From Castellaniella sp034674885 (GTDB lineage: Bacteria > Pseudomonadota > Gammaproteobacteria > Burkholderiales > Burkholderiaceae_B): 42,631 nucleotides of DNA. The stretch covers positions 1 to 42,631 of the forward strand of contig NZ_JAUCDS010000025.1 of the NCBI RefSeq assembly GCF_034674885.1, written 5' to 3'. The position numbers and the translations under genes are program-made. Shown in pieces: positions 7,101 to 15,883 of this stretch. How positions within the stretch are numbered: the stretch's first letter is position 1; each line of letters begins with the position of its first letter. The notes beneath the pieces are model-generated. The model was not told the DNA's origin, did not search any database, and was given only the letters and a program-made list of their open reading frames with translations.

Positions 7101-7987
7101 GCGCTCGTTCCTCCTGGCGACAATGTGATGGACATGCAGAGGGCGGCCTGCAGGCCTGTAACCGAGATCAGGACGTCCTGGTCATTGTCCGCCGCCGGGT
7201 TCGGCAACCCTGGGGACATCAGGCTGACGCGAGACACGCCGGGCTGACGCAGTGCCCGTTTCAGGCCTGATACGGTGATGTCATAGCCGAGGCGAAACTG
7301 TTCGGCGACATACGCGGCGACCGCATCCGTCGCCGCCTGGATGACAGCGGCCTGCCCGATGCCCGGGAAGCACGCCAGGACCGCTGCGATGGAATAGCGG
7401 ATGACTTCCGCGCCGACCACCACGGGCCTGTCGGTCAATGGGCGCACGTCCTCGGCGCTGACCGCCGCATAGACCGTATCCAGTAGCGCCTGGCTCGGCA
7501 CGCCGTCGGGGTTCGCGTCGGACGGGGCGGCCAGCACAGCGATACGCACCACGCCCGGCTCTGGACTGTCGACGTAGGCGTCGAGGACATCATTGGATGC
7601 GGACAGGGCGTGGTAAAGGTAGGACTTGGTCGGGCCGGCGGTCGAAAGGCTCTCGAGCGACAACTGCGCCCGGCGGCGCAGCCGGTCGTCTTTTTCATCG
7701 GGCAGACGCTGGACGTCGAACAGGGCAGCGAGATTGTCCAGGTCGGTATCGGTGGCATGAGCCAGCATCGTGGACTTCGCGGCGTTGTTGATGCGGGCGC
7801 GCAGCAGCAGTTCTCGGTACGCAAATACCTCGCACAGCTTCGTGGCCGGCTCCGACTCCAGCGACAGGACGTCGGACAGCTCCGGCGCGAACGCGAGGGC
7901 GTCGGCCTTGATCGTCGCCAGGATGGTCTCGAAATCAAGAGGCTCGACGACAGACGGGGGGGGCAGCAGGGAAAGATCGATGCTCAC
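7097..7987 (-). CDS. J: Baseplate assembly protein J
   Basis: A 296-residue homologue of P2 gpJ, a baseplate wedge protein. Features: the N-terminal SLLPPPSVVEPLDFETILA, the LLLRARINNAAKSTMLAHATDTDLDNLAALF segment and YHALSASNDVLDAYV typical of the family. Overlaps gp25 upstream and gpI downstream by 4 bases each, in the usual W-J-I order. A run of eight C (sense) at 7956-7963 encodes PPP near the start. Confidence 0.9.
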   Translation of the reverse strand: MSIDLSLLPPPSVVEPLDFETILATIKADALAFAPELSDVLSLESEPATKLCEVFAYRELLLRARINNAAKSTMLAHATDTDLDNLAALFDVQRLPDEKDDRLRRRAQLSLESLSTAGPTKSYLYHALSASNDVLDAYVDSPEPGVVRIAVLAAPSDANPDGVPSQALLDTVYAAVSAEDVRPLTDRPVVVGAEVIRYSIAAVLACFPGIGQAAVIQAATDAVAAYVAEQFRLGYDITVSGLKRALRQPGVSRVSLMSPGLPNPAADNDQDVLISVTGLQAALCMSITLSPGGTSA

Positions 7988-8328
7988 GCGGTCACCTCGA
8001 CGGTCACAGACAGCGGAGTCGGCTGGTCGCCGTAGACGTACAGACCATCAGCCGTCAGCTTGATGCTGCCGGGCGTGACCGCGTCGACGTTGACCTGCTG
8101 CAGCTTGAATCGGGGCTCCCATGTGCGCAGCGCTCCCGCCGTGGCCGCGTAGATAGCAGCCATGGCGCGGCGATTCGTCGGAGCGTCGATCAGGTCGAAC
8201 AGTTGCGATCCGTACTGACGGCGCATCACACGACTCCCGATGGGAGTCGTGAGGATGTCGCGGATCGACTGCTTGAGATGCGCCAGGCCGTCGAGCGATT
8301 TTCCGGTGATTGCGTGTGTTCCGCTCAT
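7984..8328 (-). CDS. W: Baseplate wedge protein, gp25/P2 W-like
   Basis: A 114-residue lysozyme-like baseplate protein of the gp25 family (P2 gpW). The GSRVMRRQYGSQLFDLIDAPTN segment and later PRFKL carry the conserved positions. It starts after the TTCCTGCGGCGGGGTT element that ends the gpD gene and overlaps gpJ by 4 bases. Confidence 0.88.
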   Translation of the reverse strand: MSGTHAITGKSLDGLAHLKQSIRDILTTPIGSRVMRRQYGSQLFDLIDAPTNRRAMAAIYAATAGALRTWEPRFKLQQVNVDAVTPGSIKLTADGLYVYGDQPTPLSVTVEVTA

Positions 8329-8372
8329 GGCGCAATGTTGGGCCAGGGCGGCGGGCGGTTCCTGCGGCGGGG

Positions 8373-9407
8373 TTATTCGCTGGTCGCGGATTCCTGTCCG
8401 GTGCGGTCTGCGGCCTCGGCATCGAAATCATCGCGGCGCTGGGCCTCTACGCGGGTAAGCAGGCCGCTGCTGTCCAGCGCATGCTCGGCGCGGGTGGTGA
8501 TCCACTCGCCGTCGGTCAGCACGTCGAAGCCGGTCAGCATCAGCGGCATTTCAGCGCACAGCGCAGGGCGCCCGAGCAGGGACAGGGAAAGGCTGGTGCG
8601 CCCGCGCTGGAGCTGGCGCAGCTTTGCCTCGGCCGCTGCCAGTGCATCACGCGCCGACTTGTATGGGTGCCGGATGTATGTGACCGGATCACCGCTGCCT
8701 GCGTACACATATTGCGTTTTGGCGGCGCGACGGTTGCCCCAGTGGGCCCCCACGCGGGCGTAATATTGGCGCTCATGAATCGACGTCCGCCATGCATCGC
8801 TTCCAGCCAAATCGTCTGGGGTGATCGGCATGGTGGGCAGGGGCTTGCCATCCGCTGTGACGCCCGCGCCGCGCTCGACAAACAGCAGGAAGCCCCCGGC
8901 TGGCTTCATGACGGCGCCGTACTGTTCGGCGAGGCGGGTCAGGATATTCAGATCGGACTCGTATGCCTGGTCGACGTGGTCTGTGGCGATGTCTCTGAAT
9001 TTATCCGCGATCTTCGCCTTCAGGCCATGCTCGGCGGCGATGGTTTCGACGATTTTCCCCAGGGTGGACTTGTCCCACGACCGCTTTTTCTGGCTCTTGA
9101 GGCTCGCCTTCATGTCGGCCGCCTTGCCAGTAAGAGAAATCGTGCGCGGCATGCCCGCCGACTCGACCTCGTCAATCGTGTAGCGGCCCATGTCGCATAG
9201 TGGCTGGCCCTCGTAGCCCAGGGCGACGGCCAACACAGCGCCCGTGTTCGGGATCACGATGGCCTTGTCGCGGTTGTCCAGGGCGATATTGAACTGGTCT
9301 GACGTTACCCCAGCCTGATCGGTGATGCGCAGCGACAGCAGCCTGTCGGCCAGCAGCGCGGTGATATTGCCTTCGGTTTCGTGGCGGATGACAAATGTCG
9401 GTGTCAT
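8373..9407 (-). CDS. D: Tail hub/late control protein D
   Basis: A 344-residue homologue of P2 gpD (phage late control D, tail hub family). Start ATG 9405-9407 with GGAGAG in front is preferred over an upstream in-frame methionine. The MTPTFVIRHE start, the DNRD segment and the repeated ...LTRLAEQYG...KPAGGFLLFVERG section fit the family. It follows gpX, as in P2-like phages. The protein forms the hub below the tail tube. Confidence 0.88.
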   Translation of the reverse strand: MTPTFVIRHETEGNITALLADRLLSLRITDQAGVTSDQFNIALDNRDKAIVIPNTGAVLAVALGYEGQPLCDMGRYTIDEVESAGMPRTISLTGKAADMKASLKSQKKRSWDKSTLGKIVETIAAEHGLKAKIADKFRDIATDHVDQAYESDLNILTRLAEQYGAVMKPAGGFLLFVERGAGVTADGKPLPTMPITPDDLAGSDAWRTSIHERQYYARVGAHWGNRRAAKTQYVYAGSGDPVTYIRHPYKSARDALAAAEAKLRQLQRGRTSLSLSLLGRPALCAEMPLMLTGFDVLTDGEWITTRAEHALDSSGLLTRVEAQRRDDFDAEAADRTGQESATSE

Positions 9408-9420
9408 GTACTGCTCTCCA

Positions 9421-9630
9421 TCACCATAGACGCACGGTCTGCGCTTGCGGCGCGGCGGGGGGCAGATCCGGCAGCACCAAGGTGAGGCCGCCAGGGAGTT
9501 CCGGCGGCAGGTGGGCAATCTGCGGGTTCGCGGTGATCATCGCGTGCACAGCTTTCTCTGTGCCGTAGACGCGGCGGGCGATAGCGTCCAGGACTTCGCC
9601 ATCTCTGGTCAGGTATGTGCGTGATGCCAT
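9421..9630 (-). CDS. X: Tail protein X
   Basis: A 69-residue LysM-like tail protein of the P2 gpX type: short, with RDGEVLDAIARRVYG and later LPGGLTLVLPDL. Its ATG overlaps the gpU stop by one base (TGATG), showing translational coupling. A four-codon longer start is possible but less likely. Confidence 0.88.
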   Translation of the reverse strand: MASRTYLTRDGEVLDAIARRVYGTEKAVHAMITANPQIAHLPPELPGGLTLVLPDLPPAAPQAQTVRLW

Positions 9631-10538
9631 CAGATGGTCCATCCATTATCAATCCGCGCATCGGCGCCATTCGGCCCCAGGGGCCGCTCTACACCGCTGG
9701 AATCCTTGAATGTCCCATAGCCGATGTCCGTAGAGCTGGCCACTGCCGGGCCGCCATCAGGGGCGAGCGGCACATCCCCGGCCGAGGCGATTGCGGTAGC
9801 GGCTGAAGAAACGGCGTCTGGTAAAGCGTCATCGCCATAAGCCGACATGGAAATCTGGAAATCCACCCGCCGAGGCTGGCCCGCTGGATCCAATTCCGTG
9901 CCTGTTTCCTCGATGCTTTCGACGACGAACTGCCCGTAGATTGCGCCGAAGTGGTCGATCAGTTCCATGGGCTTGCCATTGGCAGCCAAGCGACGCAGCA
10001 GCGGGATTCCATCGGCGCCGCCGGTCCAGTGCGGCAGCAAATAGCCATCCAGATCGATCCTGTCGTCGCCCTGACCGATAAACTGCCGTGCTGGCGCGCG
10101 CCCGATCCGGTCCAGTTTCGCCCAGCGGTAATCAGTGGACCGCTTCAGGGACTGGTGTGCGATGGTGCCGACCATGAACGGAAAGAACCCCAGGATCAGC
10201 ATCACATCGCCGGAAGGCGGCGGGTCGTTACCGTCGCTGAACTTCAGCGCGCTGACCAGGCTGGAGATGCCCATGTTGATCAATCTGTTTATCTGCGCCT
10301 CGCCTTCCTTTGCGAGGATCCCGATGGCGTCTGATCCTACGGCATTGACCAGGTCGTCGATGCGACCCGTTTGCAGGGCCTTCCCAGCGGCGGGAAACCC
10401 CATGCCGGTGACGATGTCGCCCAGCTTGTCAGCGGACTTGTCTGTGATCGTAGCGGCCACCTTGGAGAGGCTGCTGCCAGAAAGGGCGTCCCTTGCTTTG
10501 TCGGCAAGCCCGCTGACATCGATGTCGAATCCGATCAT
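9630..10538 (-). CDS. U: Tail protein U (P2 gpU-like)
   Basis: 302 residues. Residues 95-240 (LILGFFPFMVGTIAHQSL, then TDYRWAKLDRIGR, GQGDDRIDLDGYLLP) match P2 gpU, a baseplate/tail protein. The N-terminal ~95 residues are an Ala/Lys-rich extension (SLSKVAATITDKSADKLGD) and the C-terminus adds ~70 residues, so the protein is about twice the usual ~160. The ATG at 10536-10538 overlaps the tape-measure stop by 4 bases. Confidence 0.82.
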   Translation of the reverse strand: MIGFDIDVSGLADKARDALSGSSLSKVAATITDKSADKLGDIVTGMGFPAAGKALQTGRIDDLVNAVGSDAIGILAKEGEAQINRLINMGISSLVSALKFSDGNDPPPSGDVMLILGFFPFMVGTIAHQSLKRSTDYRWAKLDRIGRAPARQFIGQGDDRIDLDGYLLPHWTGGADGIPLLRRLAANGKPMELIDHFGAIYGQFVVESIEETGTELDPAGQPRRVDFQISMSAYGDDALPDAVSSAATAIASAGDVPLAPDGGPAVASSTDIGYGTFKDSSGVERPLGPNGADARIDNGWTI

Positions 10539-13027
10539 GCCCAGTCTCCCAATGCGGCGCGGCGGGCGCCCTGGTCCTGCCTGCGCACAAGCTCGGCGAC
10601 GCGGCGGGCCATGGCCTCGGCGTTTTCTCCGGCCTGCTGCGTGATGTGGAACTCGAACGTCTGCGTGACTGTCGGTGCGGCACCTGCAGCCTGTGGCTGT
10701 CCGCCCGCGAGGGGGGCGCCGGGCGCAACGGCGAGATCGAACGATCCGGCCGGCGCCAGGTCGACGCCCTGCAGGTTGGTAGCGAGGGCGGGCTGGAACG
10801 CCATGCTGGCAGCAAGCCCAAGTCCCGCTGTCGCGCGACCCACTGCGCCGGCGGTGCTGCTGATGCCGTCGGCCGCGCCGGCGCCCACCATCTGCCCCAG
10901 GCCCAGAAACACGCGGGATGGCGACTTGATCCCCAGCTTTTCCTTGAACCATCCAATCGTGTCGTCGGCCACGTTGCCGATGGCGCCCTTCACTGCGCTG
11001 CCCATGCTGCTGATTCCGCTCACAAGGCCGCTGATGAGCATGCTGCCCAGCTCGCTGAACTTGCCCGGCAGTTCGACGCCGAGGGATCCGAGCGCGGCGG
11101 TGATGCCCTGATAGATCAGCCCCATCGGCGACCAATTGACCAGCAGCGCGACGACACCGCTGACGCCCCCATCGAACGCGGCCTGGACCTGCGTCCACAA
11201 GTCAGAAAAAAACGATGTGGCGCTGGACCACAGACCCTGGATTTTTGTCCAAGCGCCGCTCACCACGTTGGTGGCGATAGACCAGAATGCGTTCCAGTAC
11301 GGACTGATCTTGTCCCAGTTCGCCCATACAATGCCGGCCATCAGTGCGATCCCTTTCAGGGCCAGGCCTATGGGATTGGCTGTCATCGCCAGGTTCATGG
11401 CTGTCCACGCGACGCGCACCAGGCCGATTCCATAGGCTGCGGCGGAAAATGCCACCTTCCCGGCCAGCAGCGTGGCAAACGTTGACCCGAGCACGGCCAC
11501 CAGGGTCTCGTTCTCGCTCATCCATGTCACCACTGGCGCCGATGCGGCGATGAACTGATTGATCAGCTTGGTGAGCGGCGGCAGCAGCGGCACGATGGCG
11601 CTATCGCGCAAGGATGTCAGGGCCTCGCCCAGCTCTGTCCATTTTTGGGTCGGGTCCTCATTGCGCCGACGGGCGGCGTCGGACTCGACCTGACCGGCTG
11701 ACGACTCGACCTCTGCTTTGATGCGCTTGTATTCATCGATATTCTGCAGCATCGGCGTGACGAACGACTTGACCTGCATGTCGTTGAAGAGTGCGCCCAT
11801 CTTGAAGGCGTCGCCCTTGGTCAGCTTTTGCACCAGTTTGAGTGATTCCTCGATAGGGTTCAGGCCCTTCTTGGCCCAGCCCTTGAACTCCTTTTCGAGA
11901 TTAACCCCGAACTTGGCAAAGTTCTTCACGGTCAGCGGCGCCGTGAGCTTTGCCATGTAATTCTTCATGTTGTTGGCCGCTTCGCTGGGGTCCGCCGCGC
12001 CCTTGAGCGCAATCTGGAGCGACGACCCGAGCGCCGCGACGGCGTTTGTGCCGGTCAGGCCGAGCTTTGCGGCGTCGGCGGTCATGGCCGGGAAATACTT
12101 TGCCATGTCTGCCAGTTCAAACCGACCGGCTTTACCGGCGGCGACCAGCATGTCCATGGCCTTGATGGCGTCGCCCGGCGCAACTTTCAGGTTGTCCAGC
12201 AGGGAGAACACGGTGCGGGACACGTCCTCAACGGACGCGCCTGACGCCGTGGCGGTCTTGCCGATAGCGCCCAGAGACGCCACGGCTCGATCACTATCAA
12301 GGCCGGCGGCGACCAGGACCTGCAGGCCGGACGCCAGCGATTCCCGGGTCTGGCCTGATTCTCGGGATACGGTGGTGAGTGCGGCGCCTATCTCCCTCAT
12401 TTTTGCGGCCGGAATGTCTGCGGTGATCCCGATGTCCGTGAGCTTGGCCTGCAGTTCTCCGGCGCCCTGAAAAGCCGCTTTCAGGCCCGCGCCAATGGCG
12501 ACCGCATCGAAAAGGCCGGCGCGGGCGGAGTTCAGCTTCTGCTGGGCGTTTTCGCTGGCCGCCATGGCGCGCTGCAGCGACGCCTCGCGGGCGCGGATGG
12601 TTTCCAGTGATTTCCCGAGGCGGCCGAGGCTTCCGGTTTGCTGGTCTGCTGCAGCGGCCGCGTCCTTGTGTGCGATAGACGCCTCGCGCACCTTGTCTCG
12701 CGCCCGCTCGACGCGGGTCGCCAGCGTGCCTTGTTGACGTTCCAGAGCTGCTGCCCGGGTTCGCAGCGTTTCCAGTTCTTTGCCGTCGGCAGAGCGCATG
12801 GCGCTCTTGACCTTCATCAGTTCACCGCTGACGGCCGCGAGTTTGGCGCGGCTCTTTTCCAGGTCGGACTCCGCGCCTTGCAGGAACTTCAGCCGAGTGT
12901 CGCTGCGCTTGATGGACTCCAGCGCGTCGCCGATTTTCGCCAGTTTTTTCGGGGCAGATGCAGTGACATTGTTGAACGAGTTGGACAGCGTCGCGCCGAT
13001 GATGACGCCAAGATTTAGATTGTCCAT
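10535..13027 (-). CDS. T: Tail tape measure protein T
   Basis: An 830-residue protein of the P2 gpT/TP901 tape-measure type, setting tail length. Residues 1-180 are long coiled-coil; a phage_tail_TP901-like region follows (LQAKLTDIGITADIP, AAGLDSDRAVASLGAIGKTATA). Hydrophobic segments lie at about 510-590 (LVAVLGSTFATLLAGKVAFS; IGLALKGIALMAGIVW). The end has KSPSRVFLGLGQMVGAGAADG, a conserved tape-measure tail motif. It lies directly after the frameshifted chaperone gene, the standard arrangement. Confidence 0.93.
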   Translation of the reverse strand: MDNLNLGVIIGATLSNSFNNVTASAPKKLAKIGDALESIKRSDTRLKFLQGAESDLEKSRAKLAAVSGELMKVKSAMRSADGKELETLRTRAAALERQQGTLATRVERARDKVREASIAHKDAAAAADQQTGSLGRLGKSLETIRAREASLQRAMAASENAQQKLNSARAGLFDAVAIGAGLKAAFQGAGELQAKLTDIGITADIPAAKMREIGAALTTVSRESGQTRESLASGLQVLVAAGLDSDRAVASLGAIGKTATASGASVEDVSRTVFSLLDNLKVAPGDAIKAMDMLVAAGKAGRFELADMAKYFPAMTADAAKLGLTGTNAVAALGSSLQIALKGAADPSEAANNMKNYMAKLTAPLTVKNFAKFGVNLEKEFKGWAKKGLNPIEESLKLVQKLTKGDAFKMGALFNDMQVKSFVTPMLQNIDEYKRIKAEVESSAGQVESDAARRRNEDPTQKWTELGEALTSLRDSAIVPLLPPLTKLINQFIAASAPVVTWMSENETLVAVLGSTFATLLAGKVAFSAAAYGIGLVRVAWTAMNLAMTANPIGLALKGIALMAGIVWANWDKISPYWNAFWSIATNVVSGAWTKIQGLWSSATSFFSDLWTQVQAAFDGGVSGVVALLVNWSPMGLIYQGITAALGSLGVELPGKFSELGSMLISGLVSGISSMGSAVKGAIGNVADDTIGWFKEKLGIKSPSRVFLGLGQMVGAGAADGISSTAGAVGRATAGLGLAASMAFQPALATNLQGVDLAPAGSFDLAVAPGAPLAGGQPQAAGAAPTVTQTFEFHITQQAGENAEAMARRVAELVRRQDQGARRAALGDWA

Positions 13028-13120
13028 AAGTATGCCGCCGCGCTATGTTTTGAGGCCCATCCGGGCATTACTCGGGGGAAACGCAGCGGGCCGCGATACC
13101 TACTTCTTCGCGGCCCGCTG

Positions 13121-13503
13121 CTAGGATTTACGGAGATCCGAGATCTGGGTGGCCCACTGCACCAAGTCGTCGAGATCCATGTCTCGGATCGACTCGACCG
13201 AGAACCCGGTCGCCGTTGCGAGATAGGCGCACAGTCGCCACGTTTCCCTGGTGCTGATTAAAAAAAACCGGCGACGGCCTTCTGCAGGGCCGCGTAATCG
13301 CCCATGTCCAGCTCATGCAGGGCGGACGGGGCCACGTCGGCCAATAGGGCGATCAGCGCGATTTCGCGGTCGGCGTTGGTGGCGCCCATCTTCTCGGCGG
13401 CCAGGTTGTCGCGGACCTTCGGGCGTCGCAGCTTCAACACGGACACCTGGGCGCCGTCGATTTCGACCGGATACTTCAGTTCGACGATGGTGCGGTCGCT
13501 CAT
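13121..13503 (-). CDS. E': Tail assembly chaperone E+E' (made by -1 frameshift)
   Basis: If ribosomes slip back one base on the T run in sense at 13267-13260, reading continues through TTA ATC AGC to TAG at 13121-13123. That adds 46 residues (LISTRETWRLCAYLATATG, then SIRDMDLDDLVQWATQI) and gives a 127-residue fusion. In P2, E (91 residues) and E+E' (142) arise in the same way between FII and T. The extension starts at the slippery site and ends just before the tape-measure gene, as expected. Its family-like composition supports a real product. Confidence 0.85.
13258..13267 (-). promoter_or_regulatory. Programmed -1 ribosomal frameshift site
   Basis: The sense sequence reads GGT TTT TTT TAA in frame zero. 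The heptamer T TTT TTT lets both phenylalanine tRNAs re-pair after slipping back one base, and the next codon is then TTA. The stop codon directly after the slip site and the 46-codon extension in the -1 frame fit a programmed event. Confidence 0.82.
13258..13503 (-). CDS. E: Tail assembly chaperone E (zero-frame product)
   Basis: An 81-residue protein of the phage_TAC_7/P2 gpE family (MSDRTIVELKYPVEIDGAQ; KLRRPKVRDNLAAEK). In this family the protein binds the tape measure during tail assembly. It ends at TAA immediately after a run of eight T in sense. ATG overlaps the preceding stop by 4 bases. Confidence 0.88.
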   Translation of the reverse strand: MSDRTIVELKYPVEIDGAQVSVLKLRRPKVRDNLAAEKMGATNADREIALIALLADVAPSALHELDMGDYAALQKAVAGFF

Positions 13504-13739
13504 TTCTTGTCTTCCTTCTTGTTGCCGGAGTCGGCCGGCGGGGTGGATTTCGCGGAGGCTTTCGTGGTCGGCTTGGCTTCGGGTGCTTCGGCCAGGGTCG
13601 GCGCATCATCCAGGGCCTGGGCCGGCTCGATATAGCCGTTCAGAAAGGTGGCCTGTTTTTCGGTCAGGTTCACGATGGCGCCGGCGGCGACATGGCTGTT
13701 GCCGTGCGGAAATGCCTTCAGGGCACGATAGGTTTTCAT
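13500..13739 (-). CDS. Small tail-operon protein of unknown function
   Basis: A 79-residue protein between tail tube FII and chaperone E. The N-terminal half (MKTYRALKAFPHGNSHVAAG, then VNLTEKQATFLNGYIEP) looks like a small beta fold; the C-terminal third is Lys/Glu/Ala/Thr-rich and probably disordered. It overlaps gene E by 4 bases. Position suggests a tail role, but I do not recognise the family firmly. Confidence 0.65.
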   Translation of the reverse strand: MKTYRALKAFPHGNSHVAAGAIVNLTEKQATFLNGYIEPAQALDDAPTLAEAPEAKPTTKASAKSTPPADSGNKKEDKK

Positions 13740-13751
13740 GCGTGATGCTCC

Positions 13752-14258
13752 TTAAATTGCCAAATGCTGGCGGGTAACTTCGAGCTGATCGACGCCGTTG
13801 ACGATGAACTTGTAGTTCACGGGGTCGATTTCGTAGATGACGGCGCCATCGATCTCGAGCTTGTAATAGCGCAGGCTCATGCTGATCTTGAGCGGCATCT
13901 CCTCGCCGGGCGCCCAGGTGCCCGGGTCAACCTTGGGGGTGATGCCGCGCATCGTCACCACCACGGGCTTCTTGGTGCCGTCGTCCGACACCATGGATGC
14001 GCGGCCGACGAACGCGAACTGCTCGCCAGGCAGGATGCGGAAGGTTTGCATCACGTCGCGGTCGAACGAATACATCGTCGCTTCCGCCGTCAGCTTGTTG
14101 ATCCGGCCCATCGGCACGTCGACGGCGGCGGCCATGCCGCCCGCCTGGTACTCGATGGTTTTGGCCTCGATGACCGGGGGGATGAATTCCTTGATGCGAC
14201 CAGCGTAGCCGCGCCCATCGACAAAGAGATTCACGTCGTAAAGAATGTCTGCAATCAT
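13752..14258 (-). CDS. FII: Major tail tube protein FII
   Basis: A 168-residue homologue of P2 gpFII, the inner tube of the contractile tail. Family features include the DILYDVNLFVDGRGYAG start and GGMAAAVDVPMG, with ISMSLRYYKLEIDG near the C-terminus. Follows sheath FI as in P2. Confidence 0.93.
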   Translation of the reverse strand: MIADILYDVNLFVDGRGYAGRIKEFIPPVIEAKTIEYQAGGMAAAVDVPMGRINKLTAEATMYSFDRDVMQTFRILPGEQFAFVGRASMVSDDGTKKPVVVTMRGITPKVDPGTWAPGEEMPLKISMSLRYYKLEIDGAVIYEIDPVNYKFIVNGVDQLEVTRQHLAI

Positions 14259-14296
14259 GATGAGATCCTTTTTCTACTGTCTTGTGCCGCAAAGGC

Positions 14297-15808
14297 TCAA
14301 GCGGCGGAACCGAACACGGTCTCGATGTAGCCGTTGACCAGGCGCGAACGGAACACGATGTGCTCCGCCGGATAGGGCGGCGTGAAATCGAAATCGAAGT
14401 ACACGATGCCCTGCTCGATCTGGTCGGGCGTATTCAGGGCGGGATCGGCCCAGGCACTGCCGCCAAGAATCGCCCCGACGGTCTCCAGGTGCCGCAGATA
14501 AGCATTCACGCCGTTCGTGACGTCCTCGACGTAGGTCTTCGTGATATTGCGGTCCACCGCCCACATATGAGCGCGCAGCAGGCTTTCGTTGATCATGTCG
14601 GCGGTGCGGCGCACGGACAAGAATGCCCACTTCGGATCGGACGAACACGTCCGATTGCCCCAGAGGCGGAACCCGTCCTTCTGGATGATCGTGGCCACCT
14701 CGTTTTCGTTCAGGTAGTTGGCCCGCGAGTTGGGGTCTCCCAGCACGAAATCGACGGCGCGGGCGGTGCCGGTGATGCCGTTCATCTCGGTGTTCGACGG
14801 CGACCACCAGAAGCCGCGCGTATTGTCCGAGCGGGAAATCATGCCCGCGACGCGGGCCGAGGCGGGCTGCAGTGCGTCGGCATTGGCCTCGGTATCCCAC
14901 ACCTTCACCCAGGGATCGACGATGTAGACCCGGGCGGACCCGAATTTCTCGCGGTAGCTGATCGCGTCCTGGTCGGTCGTATTGGGGCCGTCGGCCAGGA
15001 TCACGGCGCGCAGCCGCTCGGCAATGCTGACCATTTCGGTGACCACGGCCTGATCGTGCGACCAGCCGGGAGCAATGAGAATCTTGGGCTGCACCTTGAC
15101 GATGCTCTCGGCGCCCAGGAACGCCTGTACGCCCAGATATTGGCCGACGGGGCTGACGCCGCCGATGATATTGCTCTTGGTCTGCTCGAGGTCGCCGCCA
15201 TCGTCGACGCGCACCACAACCACCATCGAGCCGGCCTGATCGAAAATCGCGTCGATGGCGTCGGGCAGCGTCCCGGACGCGCCCAGTGGTGCGGCTTCCA
15301 GGCGGCTGCCGGCGATCAGCACGGGCACATTCAAGGGGAATGCCTCGTCGACGCCGCCGGCCAGGAACCGTGCGGCGCTGGGCGACACCACGCCGGCACC
15401 CGTGGAACCATCCGCGTTGTCAGCGGCGACCAGGGTGCTGGCGGCGGTGCTGGCGGCGATTGCTGCTGCGACATCCGCGGCGGTCGATACGACCGCGCCG
15501 GTGGCGTCGGTCTTGAGGGACACGGTAATCGCGGCGCCCGAAACGGCCACCTGCAGATCTGCATCAGGCTCCCCCGAGTTTCGGTATTTGATCGACGTTT
15601 TGTTGCCGACGGAGCCGGGGGTCGCGGCGGTGTACGTCAGTGCGGTATTGGCGCTCACGGTGCCCAGGGTGATCGAGGCAGTCGCCTGCGGCTGGGCGTC
15701 GGGCGCGGTGCCGATCAGGCCGATAACGCTGGATCGGACGGTGGAAATGGGTCGGGCGCCGTAGTCGAGTTCGATAACCTCGACGCCGTGCAGGAACTGT
15801 TCGGGCAT
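14297..15808 (-). CDS. FI: Tail sheath protein FI
   Basis: A 503-residue contractile sheath protein (P2 gpFI). The start at ATG 15806-15808 has a strong AAGGAG; an upstream in-frame methionine is rejected. The start (MPEQFLHGVEVIELDYGARP), VIGLIGTAPDA, the large domain with YREKFGSARVYIVDPWVKVWD and GFWWSPSN are classic sheath motifs. An immunoglobulin-like insertion (about residues 60-150, Ala/Thr-rich) adds length over P2 FI (396). Confidence 0.94.
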   Translation of the reverse strand: MPEQFLHGVEVIELDYGARPISTVRSSVIGLIGTAPDAQPQATASITLGTVSANTALTYTAATPGSVGNKTSIKYRNSGEPDADLQVAVSGAAITVSLKTDATGAVVSTAADVAAAIAASTAASTLVAADNADGSTGAGVVSPSAARFLAGGVDEAFPLNVPVLIAGSRLEAAPLGASGTLPDAIDAIFDQAGSMVVVVRVDDGGDLEQTKSNIIGGVSPVGQYLGVQAFLGAESIVKVQPKILIAPGWSHDQAVVTEMVSIAERLRAVILADGPNTTDQDAISYREKFGSARVYIVDPWVKVWDTEANADALQPASARVAGMISRSDNTRGFWWSPSNTEMNGITGTARAVDFVLGDPNSRANYLNENEVATIIQKDGFRLWGNRTCSSDPKWAFLSVRRTADMINESLLRAHMWAVDRNITKTYVEDVTNGVNAYLRHLETVGAILGGSAWADPALNTPDQIEQGIVYFDFDFTPPYPAEHIVFRSRLVNGYIETVFGSAA

Positions 15809-15883
15809 GTGGATGCTCCTTCGGTTGGAGATACGCACATGTTGAATTTCAAACGCGCCGACTTCCTGCGGTGGGGTTGAGGA

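Noticed and set aside
7956..7963. C8 tract in gpJ as a phase-variation switch
   Set aside because: It encodes PPP in frame and is only eight bases long; slippage would simply destroy an essential baseplate gene.
13258..13267. T8 run as a sequencing error that breaks one gene
   Set aside because: Position, length and downstream extension match the known programmed frameshift, so an error is the less likely explanation.
13128..13316. Separate E' gene with its own start
   Set aside because: That frame's residues do not match the chaperone extension; the extension in the -1 frame fits the P2-like product from the slip site.
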